Of a stretch of 15,689 nt of DNA, positions 1-9,421 are shown one piece after another. Within the stretch, counting starts at the first letter, position 1. Each line of letters opens with the position of its first letter. The notes beneath the pieces were generated by a model. That model was not told the origin of the DNA, searched no databases, and saw only the letters and a program-made list of their open reading frames with translations. Position numbers and translations under genes: made by a program. This stretch comes from Larix sibirica (Eukaryota > Streptophyta > Pinopsida > Pinales > Pinaceae). The stretch lies in assembly GCA_004151065.3 (NCBI GenBank), contig NWUY0300022548.1, forward strand, positions 27,306-42,994. The letters run 5' to 3'.

Positions 1-872
1 TAAAGTTAAAGCCCCAAAGAACACAGCTAGCCCACTGCAAGCTAGTGGTGTTACCCACTATCACCTCGATAACCAGCTCTCTGCACTTCAGGTTGGCTCT
101 TCTCCAACTCAAGGGGGGCTTCCCTAGATGGGATTGCTAGGCTATGGCAATAAGGGCAGAAGGTGATTTGAAGAGGTATCCTTAGCAAAACTTGAGATCT
201 TTTTTGTAGTATAGTTTAAAGGAGTGGTGGGAGGACTTTGAAGGACTAATGCCAATCCCCAAGGCATATGGAGTCTTGTATGATTCCCCCTTAGGCCTTG
301 AAGTGTATGTGTTTGGCTGGAACCTCTGCAACAAAAAGAGAAGACAAGTCCCTACCCCAAAGCTATGGAAGCTTCATGCTAATTCCCACTAAGGGTGGCA
401 TTTAAGGCCCACTCCTCCAACCTATATCTAGCTTGTACCGTAGCCTATGCAAGCATGATTCACAACCCCTCTTAAGATTGTTAGGCCACAAGACAAGCCA
501 CAAGGCTAAACCACAAAATCTTAAATTCCACTTGAGCAAGACTGCCCCTCGAAGTGAACTAGAAAAATAAGTTTTACATTGTTAGAATATAGCATGATAC
601 CTCAACATTGGATCCATCAAGTAATAAAAAACTCAAGAGAAGAAAATCCTTTCACTTCGAATGCTTCATAAGTTATAACAATTAGGCTCCAAAGAGAGAA
701 ATATCTCATAATCCAACTGTGATCAATGAATGACAAGGCCAACCCTTATATGGGTTGTAGCCAATCTCATTTTACAATATAATATTTGTTAAATCACTAA
801 GATCTAGCCTAGGGTGGGTAAAAAATGATAAAACCCCACTTACCCTAACCAACCTCTAACAAATTCCACATA
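1..872 (-). repeat. LTR-like repeat, copy A (runs off the window's left edge)
   Basis: Read on the minus strand, this block aligns along nearly its whole length with the plus-strand block at about 10900-11766. Shared words include the tract around 190-205 (matching 11570-11585), the segment near 280-330 (matching 11460-11500) and the stretch near 690-760 (matching 11020-11090). Similarity by eye is about 65-75% with small indels. The matching copy has a clear TATA box, so I infer an old LTR or LTR-proximal region; no coding part or TG/CA end is visible. The alignment reaches base 1, so the repeat continues outside the window. It lies in a different contig from copies B and C. Confidence 0.6.
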
Positions 873-916
873 GCTTGCTCTTCAACTTGCTCCACATAGC
901 TTGCGGCTCAACTTCA
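865..916. repeat. 26-bp tandem repeat, two units
   Basis: The words starting at 865 and 891 share their first 14 bases (tccacatagcttgc) and most of the rest, giving two adjacent 26-bp units. It lies at the edge of repeat copy A and may mark the end of that homology. Confidence 0.7.
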
Positions 917-1365
917 ATCTATTAAAACCCTCAAATGGTTCACCACACTCCCACATCGGGTCCATTGGCTTTGGCATTTTTGATTAAAATTTAAACTTAT
1001 GGCACAAGTGACAAAACAAATGGGGAAATTCAACACAAAAAACTGCTGGCAGCTGCATATAAAATTTACATCACTCATTAAAAAGAAAAATGTCAAGAAC
1101 AGGTATATCTAAGTCATAAGATTTGTGCACAATGCAAAGTGCAAAGTGCAAACCCTATAGTAGATCTTGCAAGCAGCAAAACAAAGAAAATAGAAGCATA
1201 AATTGTTTTACATACCTGGGAGTTTGGGTATGGTAGATTGGAGTAAATATCCACTCCACAATTTTTTTGGTTGATGGCAATGAAAACCACAGATTTTTTC
1301 TTATTGGTCACAACATCCTTAGAGCTCAAACCCCTAACTCACATTTGCAAAATGAATCGAAAAAC
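917..1365. other. Intergenic sequence with nothing recognised
   Basis: AT-rich sequence between repeat copy A and the Copia LTR. Short open frames on the minus strand show no recognisable motif and look like chance. The five bases before the LTR (1361-1365, aaaac) would be the target-site duplication of the Copia insertion. No matching aaaac follows any LTR end in this window. Confidence 0.5.
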
Positions 1366-2192
1366 TGTTGAAAATGTTAACGAGGTCAAGTGTCCAGAGC
1401 TTACCCTTTAATTTTTACTAGTAAAAGAGATTTTTATTAATGCAGAAATGTAATTTTTTAATGTGGAAGTGACATTTTCATGGAAAATAAATTAGGGATT
1501 TGGAACCCTAAAAGGCATTGAAGTGTTATAGAAAGAGAGTCCAGGGGGTAAAGGTGAGCACTTAATAACAAGAGCGAGAAGCTAAGAGACTCGAAGAGTG
1601 AGCAGAAAGACAGAGGGGACGCAATTTAGAGAGTGAGGGCGCAGTTCACTGCAGGACAGCGAATTCAGAAATTGAGTTCATTAGACAGAGAGAGAGGGTG
1701 AATTATTGAGAGGGTGATTCAGCAGTAGAGGGGTGTGTATCCCATGTCAGAGAGCAGACTGAGAGGGGCACAAATCCCAAGATGTCCAACAGAAGAGGGG
1801 TGCGAATCCCAAGACATCCAACTGAGATCAGGCATGAACTTCGAGGCAGGAGGTTCAAAGATAAGTTTGTGTAATTGTTTGAAGAAATTCTGTTGTACTT
1901 CATTGTAAACCTGCTTGAGATAATAAAAGAACTTCCCTCTCTCACTGGTTTTCCCACAAGGGTTTTTCTAGGGTCACATTGACCAAAAATCTCTATGTCA
2001 ATTATTTATGTGTGTGTGATTATTGCTGATGAGAAAAGAGTAAAAGACTTGAAGTGTTTCTAGTTATAAATTTGTTTATGCTTTTATATTTTTCTCCGGG
2101 GCAGTAAAAATGGGTTCGGGCATTAAACAATGATTTATTGAGACTTGAAACTGGGTTGGGGTTAGAGTATTTCAGAGCATTGAAAATTGACA
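1366..2192 (+). mobile_element. 5' LTR of a Copia retrotransposon
   Basis: The 827-bp block begins TGTTGAAAA and ends TTGACA, giving the usual TG...CA ends. It is directly followed by a primer binding site and gag, which marks it as the 5' LTR. A second copy at 8572-9421 aligns end to end, roughly 85-90% identical by eye. A polyadenylation signal AATAAA is at 1922-1927. The position that reads TATAAAAG in the second copy reads TATAGAAA here (1527-1534), so the core promoter looks damaged. U3 has two units of a short repeat near 1438-1480 where the other copy has three, and about 1765-1825 has paired units built on 'aatcccaaga'. Confidence 0.9.
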
Positions 2193-2204
2193 TGGTATTA
2201 GAGC
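2193..2204 (+). promoter_or_regulatory. Primer binding site, initiator tRNA-Met type
   Basis: TGGTATTAGAGC starts immediately after the LTR. The usual plant Copia site is TGGTATCAGAGC, complementary to the 3' end of initiator tRNA-Met, so there is one change (C to T at the seventh base). It fixes the LTR end at 2192 and would prime minus-strand DNA synthesis. The rest of the leader, 2205-2315, shows no other feature before the gag ATG. Confidence 0.85.
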
Positions 2205-2315
2205 GTAGTGAAAGATTAGAGTAGTAAACACACGAGAGACCAGATCTGTGATAGAGAGGGTTAGTTTGTTCACCGAGGCAAAACTTGGATATTTGTTGTT
2301 TTCAGTTGAGAGATC

Positions 2316-2999
2316 ATGGCTACAGGTTTGAGAGTTGAGGACAAATTGGATGGGGATGGTAATTTCAGTCCATGGAAGGAAAGGATAGTCCTGCTTTTGC
2401 AGGAGTGTGAGTTGTTGGACATAGTAAACAACACAACAACGAATCTCGTGACAGTGCCTTCAGATGCAACAACGAAGGCAGCTTATGACAAAAAGAACAG
2501 AAAGGCCAAGAGAATCATCCTTGACGCCGTCAAGGACCATGTGATTCCACTTTTGATGGGGAAGGATAATGCCTATCAGATGTGGGATTCCTTAACTAAG
2601 TTGTACCAGAGTTCCAATGAAAATCGGAAGATGGTACCGAGGGAGAAACTGAAGAGCATTAAAATGATCAAGACTGAGAATGTGGATACATATCTTACCA
2701 GGATAACGCAAGTTAGAGATGAGCTTGGAGCGATTTGGGAGGTGGTTGCTGACAATGAGCTTGTGCGGACAACTTTGAGTGGGGTAACCAAGCAATGGGC
2801 TATGTTCGTTGAGGCCATTGTGGCTAGAGAAAATCTACCCAAGTGGGATTGTCTTTGGGATGATTTCATTCAAGAAGAGACTCGAAGAGGATATGTTCAG
2901 GGGAGCTCATCTACAGGTAATGATGAGGAGGATGTGACACTTGCAGCAAAAGGAAAGAAGAAGTCCATGAAGGGTCCCAAGGGTGGGGCGAAGCAGTAG
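2316..2999 (+). CDS. Copia gag protein lacking its zinc knuckle
   Basis: A complete 227-codon frame starting at ATG in a good context (atcATGGCT), 123 bp after the LTR. Its order of motifs fits the plant Copia gag (UBN2 type): an N-terminal FSPWKERIVLLLQE segment near residues 17-30, an AYQMWDSLTKLYQSS segment near residues 86-100, a long helical middle part, and a lysine-rich tail. Gag would form the particle that packages element RNA. The frame stops at TAG (2997-2999) right after the basic tail. The CCHC knuckle expected there is absent; sequence resumes in another frame with CPNKKKKK, which normally follows the last knuckle cysteine. I infer a small deletion with a frameshift. No internal stop is present, so gag itself could still be translated, but separately from pol. 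Confidence 0.85.
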   Translation: MATGLRVEDKLDGDGNFSPWKERIVLLLQECELLDIVNNTTTNLVTVPSDATTKAAYDKKNRKAKRIILDAVKDHVIPLLMGKDNAYQMWDSLTKLYQSSNENRKMVPREKLKSIKMIKTENVDTYLTRITQVRDELGAIWEVVADNELVRTTLSGVTKQWAMFVEAIVARENLPKWDCLWDDFIQEETRRGYVQGSSSTGNDEEDVTLAAKGKKKSMKGPKGGAKQ

Positions 3000-3001
3000 T
3001 G

Positions 3002-3869
3002 TGTCCTAACAAGAAGAAGAAGAAGCAACAGACTGCAGCTTCGACAAAAGTTGATGAATTTGCAGAAAAGTTTGACAAGGAATTTTCCTTGATTACTTGT
3101 CATTCTTTGACTTCAGCAGATGTAAAAGAGTATTCCACTGAGGATGACAAGGAATTGTCCTTGATTTCTTGTCATTCATTTAGTGCATCTACTACCAGTG
3201 TTTGGTACATAGATAGTGGATCCTCCAACCACATTACTGGTGTTCGTGAGTACTTTACAGATCTTACTGAGAGGGTTAGATCTCGAGGTTGTACTTGGAG
3301 ATGACACCTTTGTCAAGGCAGTTGGACGAGGGGCAATCACCTTTCAGAGGGAGTCCGAAGAGTCCACGACAGTGAGGGATGTTTTGTATGTCTCGGGGTT
3401 GAAGAAGAATTTGGTATTAGTTTCCACCATAGAGGATAAGGGATTTGTGGTACTGTTCTGAGTTGGGCATGTACTCATTCATCCTAAGGTATGCAGACTC
3501 CAGAGGCACTACATCAGTGAGGATTGGTGTCTGATGTGGAAAGCTATACAAACTCACCTTTCATCTTTATCATGCCTTGGCATATAGCAACATCAACAAC
3601 AATTGTGACTTGTGTGAGTTATGGCACAGGAGGATGGCCCACTTACATCACCCCGCTTTGAGGATTTTGATAGAGATGGTGATAGGTGTGCCATAGTTTA
3701 GCACAGAGCATAGTGACGTATGCAAGGGGTGCGCACTTGGCAAGTATGCCAAGACTGCTTTTCCAAGCCATGACAACAGAGTTGTAGGGACACTTGATTT
3801 GGTACATCTTGACCTTTGCAGTTCGATGTCTTCTATGTCATTGAAGGGTTATGAGTACTATGTGACCTT
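3002..3869 (+). pseudogene. Copia pol remnant: protease and pre-integrase (contig 1)
   Basis: After a CPNKKKKK linker the frame continues to the Copia aspartic protease signature VWYIDSGSSNH (from about 3200), which keeps the catalytic DSG. Near 3270-3290 the sequence is 2 bp shorter than the sister copy at 4020-4050, and the frame shifts there. The protease C-terminal part then reads on to a TGA at 3459-3461. From about 3600 the pre-integrase zinc region is visible, with WHRRMAH and CKGCALGKYAK, but it has a TAG near 3695 and further breaks. The remnant ends at the 'n' at 3870, still before the integrase catalytic core. It cannot yield a functional polyprotein. Confidence 0.85.
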
Positions 3870-3870
3870 N
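3870..3870. other. Single-base contig join
   Basis: The isolated n separates two stretches that carry the same protein region. The left side ends in the pre-integrase/integrase region and the right side restarts in the protease region, 755 bp back. Some scaffolders write one n when two contigs are thought to overlap but could not be merged, which fits this picture. Confidence 0.8.
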
Positions 3871-5070
3871 AGCAGATGTGGAAGAGTATTCCACTGAGGA
3901 TGACAAGGAATTGTCCCTGATTACTTGTCAGTCCTTGAGTAAATCTACTACCAGTGTTTGGTACATAGATAGTGGAGCCTCTAGCCACATGACTAGTGTT
4001 CGAGGGTATTTTACAGATCTTGCTAAGTGTGGTTTAGATCTCAAGGTTGTACTTGGAGATGACACCTCTGTCAAGGCAGTTGGATGAGGGGCAGTCACCT
4101 TTCAGAGGGAGTCTGGAGAGTCCATGACGGTGAAGGATGTCTTGTATGTCCCTAGGTTGAAGAAGAATTTGATATCAGTTTCCACCATAGAGGATTGGGG
4201 ATTCGTGGCACTATTCTGAGATGGGCATGTACTCATTCATCATAAGGGATCCATTGACACTACATCAGTGAGGATTGGTGTCCGATATGGAAAGTTATAC
4301 AATCTCAGTCTTCAGCTTTAGCTTGCCTTGGCACGTAGTAGCAGCAGCGACAGTTGTGACTTATGTGAGTTGTTGCACAGGAGGATGGCCCACTTGCATC
4401 ATCCAGCTCTGAGGATTTTGAAAGAGATAGTGATAGGTGTGCCAGAGTTTAGCACAGAGCATAGTGACGTATGCAAGCGGTGCGCACTTGGCAAGTATGC
4501 CAAGATTGTTTTTCCAAGCAGTGATAGCAGAGCAGCAGCGACACTTGATTTGGTACATTATGACCTTTGGAGTCTGATTTCTCCTGTGTCATTGAAGGGT
4601 TATGAGTACTATGTGACCTTAATTTATGACTTCTACAAGAAGACCTGGATTTGCTTTCTGAAGAGTAAGGAATCAAAAGAAGTTCTTTAGTCGTTCAAAG
4701 AGTTCAAAGCTCTTATGGAGAACCAAACAAGAAGGAAGATCCGGGTGTTACGATCAGACAATGGGGGTGAGTATACCTCCAAGGAGTTTAATGAGTTATG
4801 TGCACAGGAGGGAGTCAAGAGACGGTTGATAGTACCATATACCCCGCAACAAAATGGGGTCGTAGAGAGGAAGAATAGGGCAATTGTTGGTGCAACAAGA
4901 TCTATGCTACATGATCAGAGTTTGCCATTCCTTCTTTGGGAAGAGGCTTGTAACACAACAGTGTACACTCAAAATAGGAGTCCCCATAAGGTTTTGCGAT
5001 GTAAGACTTCTAAAGAGACTTTCATAGGGAAGAAGCCCGAGGTTGGGCATTTTAGGATTTTTGGATACCT
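3871..5070 (+). pseudogene. Copia pol remnant: protease and integrase (contig 2)
   Basis: This restarts at the protease with VWYIDSGASSHMT (from about 3955), then hits TGA at 4085-4087 and again at 4217-4219. From 4328 the pre-integrase zinc region (HRRMAH ... CKRCALGKYAK) leads into the integrase core. The DDE residues are all visible: Asp in LVHYDLW (about 4550), Asp in LRSDNGGEY (about 4750) and Glu in PQQNGVVERKNR (about 4850). A TAG at 4688-4690 interrupts the core between the first and second Asp. The frame ends in GHFRIFGY just before the n at 5071, so reverse transcriptase and RNase H are missing. Compared with contig 1 it is a close but distinct copy, about 90% identical over 750 bp by eye. 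Confidence 0.88.
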
Positions 5071-5071
5071 N
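5071..5071. other. Single-base contig join
   Basis: The left side is plus-strand Copia integrase; the right side is minus-strand LINE reverse transcriptase. The two element types meet exactly at the n, so the joint is set by assembly and gives no evidence of an insertion. Confidence 0.8.
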
Positions 5072-6110
5072 AGGTGGCAACAGGTGGTCCACGCAAGAAT
5101 GATAGCTTCTAACCAGTTTGACCTTTAACTGTATTTTCTTGACTTTCTAACCATGAGCTTATCTTCTTTTCCAAAATAATTCCATCTAACTTGGCTAATA
5201 GAGATCTAATCATAATGGTCCTATAATTAGAGAAGTTCTTTTTATCCCCTCTTTTAAAAATATGAACAAAGAGTCTTTGAGTTCAAGACTAAGGAAAGCG
5301 TGTTTGACTGCCAAATTGAAGAGCTTGTGAATGTGAGAGGGGAGGACAGGACCACCAATTTTTAGGACTTCTACTTGATAACCTTTGATGTCCTTAGCTT
5401 TCCTTTTTGCAAGTCATTTAACCCCAAACTCTATGTCTTCCAAAGTAAAAACCTCTTGCTTTGTAACAAAGGTTTGAATGTTGTCCACAACATTAGGGGA
5501 TACATAAAGCTTGTTAAGGTATAAATTCCAGTCCCTCAAGGCAATCATATTATTTTCTTTAGCTCCAAGTTAGAATTTGCCTTTATAATTTTTCAGGATC
5601 GAATTTATAAAAGTGTAAAAGTTTCTCTTGCATTCTATTTATATAATATCTTGATTTCCTTTTAATCAGGGCTTTGTAACTATTTATCATGCTAGCTTTT
5701 AAGGACTCGTTAGAGTCTTCACTGATGGATTTTCTAGCAATTTTACACTCTTTATCATGCCAAAGGTTGGCCATTTGATTTTCCTTTTTACACAAAACTT
5801 CAAGAGTACTTGTTTATACAAGTTGAGAGAGTTGTTGTAAAAATATAATAGAGGTCCTCATATTGCTGTTGCTTATTGGGAGATTTAATTCATGTTTTAA
5901 ATCCTTTAGAGAAAGATCAGCTTTATTTTTGTTGAAGATCAAATGATTGTCATTATTAGATTTTTCTCCTGTGGGATTATTATGCACAGCAAAGTTAAAA
6001 GTTATGATTAGGAGTCTATGATCCGAGTCTGGCTCATTGTCATTAAAATATGACAAGAAGTAGAACATTAAAGCTTTCGACATAAATATTGGGAAAACAC
6101 TATGTAGTTA
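5072..6110 (-). pseudogene. Decayed LINE: endonuclease end, linker, start of reverse transcriptase
   Basis: Read on the minus strand, the order is that of a plant L1-type LINE. First comes the end of the AP endonuclease with PDSDHRLL (SDH at 6018-6026). A linker follows with LWHDKECKIARKS (about 5763-5725) and YKALIKRKSRYY. The reverse transcriptase N-terminus follows with KAKDIKGYQ (about 5400-5370), NYRTIMIRSLLAKL (about 5235-5190), EKKISSWL and KGQTG, then RSYHSCVDHLLP up to the join. Damage includes in-frame stops at 5812-5814 and 5580-5582, another near 5416, and frame changes near 6080, 5545, 5235 and 5112. The catalytic FADD region is not reached. It is transcription-parallel to GCN2 and lies downstream of its visible second exon, presumably in the next intron. 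Confidence 0.85.
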
Positions 6111-6658
6111 TAATATTGTGATCATTGCCGAGAACAGTCAATATTTTTTGTGGCCTCCTGCAATTAGTAGCACTGTTCACTCCTAGTTTAAGTTTTCATC
6201 TAGTGATGTCCATATTTTACATGGACATACAATCAAGACATATTTATGTCATCTAGCATGAGATGGTCCACTGGTGTCCAAAGAAAGGTTATAATTTGGG
6301 TTTTGATGCTCTGCATCAACCAATCACACTGTTTTTATGTCAATTAGAATGCTTTACTTATTTTATAGTTCAGGAAAAATGTTTTCTTTGGTTTTCAATA
6401 TCAATTTTATCTCTCATGCGCTGTTTACTTCAGGACTTCATAACAAACCATTCATCCGGAAATTTTCAAATTAAAGCATATCCTACAAAGAAACAAAGAA
6501 ATTATATTAATGTCGACAGATGACCTAGTTTGGGACTCAAAATTACATCCAGCAAAGTAGAAGAGTACACCTTACTACAGCTGAAAAATAAAGATGCTGT
6601 CTATGACACTAAAACTACAATTAACTAAATATGATTGAAGAGTCATCAAATGTAAAAC
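6111..6658. other. Probable GCN2 intron sequence, nothing else recognised
   Basis: AT-rich sequence between the LINE and the GCN2 exon. An 86-codon plus-strand frame at 6263-6523 has no recognisable motif and is probably chance. I could not find the next expected kinase exon (the segment beginning DMYSLG in plant GCN2) here, so it should lie farther left or in unassembled sequence. Confidence 0.45.
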
Positions 6659-6807
6659 CTTCTCATCAATGTGCGGCCAGCCCTGCTCAATTTCAGGAGC
6701 TGTGTAGAAATAAGTCCCCACTTGACCAGTTCCATCAATTGAACCTCCATTCATCTCATAGGTAACAAATGAATCACCATCCAACTGCTCCAGATTTGAA
6801 AATTTTG
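6659..6807 (-). CDS. GCN2: GCN2 eIF2-alpha kinase, activation-segment exon
   Basis: GCN2 phosphorylates translation factor eIF2-alpha in the cytosol when uncharged tRNA builds up. This 149-bp exon encodes 49 full codons plus two bases of a split one. It holds the end of the kinase activation segment: GTGQVGTYFYTAPEIEQGWP, followed by HIDEK. The GT...TAPE stretch with PEIEQ.WP..DEK is, in my knowledge, characteristic of plant GCN2. The acceptor is ttatatttcag at 6808-6818 and the donor is AAG|GTTTTA at 6659/6658. The first two bases (CA) join the last G of the upstream exon to give Ala in DFG-Leu-Ala, as expected. The segment between DFG and APE is long (43 residues counting both motifs), typical of GCN2. 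No stop or frameshift is seen; the gene is partial in the window. Confidence 0.88.
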
Positions 6808-7293
6808 CTGAAATATAACAAACGACAAATGTTTTACTTAGATAATTTTATTGATTAGTAAGTATGTAATCCCTTGAAATCAAATATCCAATAGCCAGTA
6901 CGCAATATTTCCATTGAGCATGCCTTCTTTTCATAATTATTTTGGACAAAGCATTGAAGTTATATTCACACAAATAATACTTTATATTCAACTTTCACAG
7001 ATGCTCACCATTCAAGTACAGATAAAATAAGATGAGATAGTTTTATTAATCTCCACAAATGACCAAACAACAGGTCAAGCAGACTAGAAAATACAACCAG
7101 ACAACATTGGGCCACGGGAGTGACAAGATTACTACTAACTGCTAAAAGATGAAAAGATATAAATGAGCGTAGAATAAAACTTAAAAGAAAAGAAGTACAT
7201 GAGAACTGGTGAACCCTAGAAAGAGGAAAAACTACTCAACATCAACATCGAAAACAAGCCTTGGCAAGCATGCTGATTAACAATGAAATTAAA

Positions 7294-7693
7294 TATTGTC
7301 TGATGAAGCATCAAAGCTTCTGAGCAAGAAGTAGCCACATTTTGAACAACATGCTACACCACTTTGAGTGAAATGTATTCAGTTCTATACCAGTCACTTA
7401 AGGTCACTGCTAAAGGACAGGAAATACAGATTTATTGAAGACTAGTCACCATAATGTTTTAGATCAGTTTCAGTGCAACACCTAGAAGGAAACCATATAT
7501 TGTTTGATGAAACATCAAAGCTTCTGAGCAACAAGTAGCCGCATTTTGAACAACGTGCTGCACCATTTTGAGTCAAATGTATTCAGTTTTATACCAGTCA
7601 CTTACGGTCATTGCTAAAGGACAGGAAATACAGATTTATTGAAGGCTAGTCACCATAATGTTCTTGATCAATTGCAATGGAAAACCTAGAAGT
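7294..7693. repeat. 204-bp tandem duplication, two units
   Basis: Units start at 7294 and 7498 and align without indels at an offset of 204 through 'cctagaag' (7481 and 7685). By eye they differ at about 20 of 196 positions, with most differences clustered in the last 30 bases. No coding frame or known element is recognised. It lies in the GCN2 intron, so it is probably a local slippage or unequal-exchange product. Confidence 0.9.
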
Positions 7694-7856
7694 TTGACTT
7701 TTGGGTGATCTTGCTGCTCGAATATGTATATTAAAGGACTACTGCAAATAAATTTATTACAAAAGTATTTGGCGAGAAAGCACATTGTCATTAATTCTTT
7801 CACAGGTTAGCATTTTCCAGAGAATTTAGAAAACCCTGTTTATTTTTTATGATTTC

Positions 7857-8039
7857 TCAATGTTTTGGGCTGTGTAGCTTAGCCCATAATAAAGACATTG
7901 CATTCTTCTCACGTTTGGAAAGGAACCAGTTAACATCAGATTTACCCTTAGAAATCTGAGTGTTAATGTCCAACACAAGTTCATGGACATCATTCAGGGT
8001 GAGCTCATTGTTACAGAGTACACCATTCAGCATTGACAT
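7857..8039 (-). CDS. Unidentified 60-codon open frame inside the GCN2 intron
   Basis: A frame from ATG to TGA, with a stop directly before the ATG. Its composition looks more protein-like than other short frames nearby: an acidic, leucine-rich first half (ELTLNDVHELVLDINTQ, residues 12-28) and a charged C-terminal part with WFLSKREKNA and LLWAKL. I recognise no family. It is on the same strand as GCN2 but does not match any GCN2 segment I know, and its frame is unrelated to the splicing of the flanking exons. It may be a fragment of a captured gene or a chance frame. Confidence 0.2.
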   Translation of the reverse strand: MSMLNGVLCNNELTLNDVHELVLDINTQISKGKSDVNWFLSKREKNAMSLLWAKLHSPKH

Positions 8040-8571
8040 TTATGAATATAATATGGGATGGATTGGTTGGTCCATTGACATAGCATCGATGTTTCGTGGA
8101 GTTCTCTTTATACTTGGCACACAGTTGCATGTCTTTGTTACTCAGTAATAGATGGTTGGACAGGTCATGCACAGGTTATTCATATATAAATACAATCAAA
8201 GGATATATCACAGGTACAGGTGATGATTCAATATAGAAGACGCCCCATACTTGCAGGTTTGGTGAAGTATTCTAAGTAGGTAGGGGGGTTTCTAGGGATC
8301 CCAAAGGATTTGATCAGAAAGGTTTCTTGCAGTTAATGATTTCAAGATTCATGAGCTTGAAATTTTCATGTTTCTTGGAAATCATCGTTTTCAGGATCTG
8401 ATCGCAGTTTTGGACACCCTTTGGGGAGATGTCCATGGAGTTCACATTTCAGGCAAATCTGTGAAGCTTCTATTTTTAGCTGTTGTTATTTTTAGCAATT
8501 CCTAAGAGTTAATCCGATTGACAGGATAATTACATATTTGAGGACCCAGTTGGGAGATTTGCCTATGGTTC

Positions 8572-9421
8572 TGTTGAAAAAGTTAACAAGTACAAGTGCT
8601 CTGACACTTACCCTTACTTCACATTAGTAAAAGAGATTTTTATTAATGCAGAAGTGAAATTTTTTAATGCGGAGGTGTAATTTTTTAATACAGAAGTGTA
8701 ACTTTTGCATGGAAAATAAATTAGGGATTTGGAACCCTAAAAAGGCATTGAAGTGTTATAAAAGAATGTCTGGGGGGTAAAGGTAAAAATACAATAACAA
8801 GAGCGAGAAGCTAAGAGACTCAGAGAGTGAGCACACAGACAGAGGGGGCGCATTTCAGAAAGTGAGGGTGCACTTCACTAGAGGAGGGCAAATTTAGAGA
8901 TTGAGTTCATCTGACACAGAGAGAGGGCAACTTACTGAGAGCATGATTCAGCAGCAGAGGGGCGTGAAGCCCACATCAGAGAGCAGACAGAGAGGGGCAC
9001 AAATCCCAAGATGCCCAACAAAAGAGAGGGGCACGAATCCCAAGACATCCAGTTGAGATTAGGAACGAACTCAAGGCAGGTGGTTCAAAGAAAAGTCTGT
9101 GTAATTGTTGGAAGAGATTATGATGTACTTCATTGTAAATCTGCTTGAGATAATAAAAGAACTTCTCTCTCTCACTAGTTTTCCCACAAGGGTTTTTCCA
9201 AGGTCACATTGACCAAAAATCTGTGTCAATTATTTATGTGTGTGTGACTATTGCTGATGTGAAAAGAGTGAAAGACTTCATGTGTTTCTAGTTATAAATT
9301 TGTTTATGCTTTTATATTTTTCTCTGAGGCAGTAAAATTGGGTTCGAGAATTAAACAATGATTTATTTAGACTTGAAACCGGGTTGGAGTCAGAGTATTT
9401 CAGAGCATTGAAAATTTTACA
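8572..9421 (+). mobile_element. Solo Copia LTR in the GCN2 intron, antisense to the gene
   Basis: This 850-bp block aligns end to end with the 5' LTR at 1366-2192, from TGTTGAAAA to TTTTACA. It is not followed by a primer binding site and not preceded by coding sequence or a polypurine tract. The five bases on each side are ggttc (8567-8571) and ggttt (9422-9426), a 4-of-5 match that fits an aged target-site duplication. This supports a solo LTR left by recombination between the two LTRs of a full insertion. It keeps TATAAAAG (8757-8764) and AATAAA (9152-9157). U3 carries three units of a roughly 22-bp repeat near 8643-8705, where the other LTR has two. Confidence 0.88.
8757..8764 (+). promoter_or_regulatory. 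TATA box of the solo LTR
   Basis: TATAAAAG lies about 185 bp into the LTR, upstream of the purine-rich R/U5 part. The same site in the 5' LTR reads TATAGAAA. If active, it would start transcripts on the plus strand, antisense to GCN2. Confidence 0.5.

Noticed and set aside
2576-2869. Minus-strand frames opposite gag
   Set aside because: They are shadows of the intact gag frame and have no recognisable content.
6263-6523. Possible membrane protein on the plus strand
   Set aside because: The hydrophobic frame is AT-rich chance reading with no motif, and it lies in what should be GCN2 intron.
7857-8039. A further GCN2 exon in the intron
   Set aside because: The LVLDINTQ segment faintly recalls part of the histidyl-tRNA-synthetase-like region, but that region lies far downstream of the kinase in the protein. 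It could not fall between the two kinase exons, and their splice phases already fit without it.
1366-9421. A single 8-kb Copia element bounded by the LTRs at 1366-2192 and 8572-9421
   Set aside because: The interval includes contig joins, a reverse LINE and a GCN2 exon, lacks reverse transcriptase and RNase H, and the outer flanks (aaaac and ggttt) do not match. The second LTR has its own near-perfect duplication.
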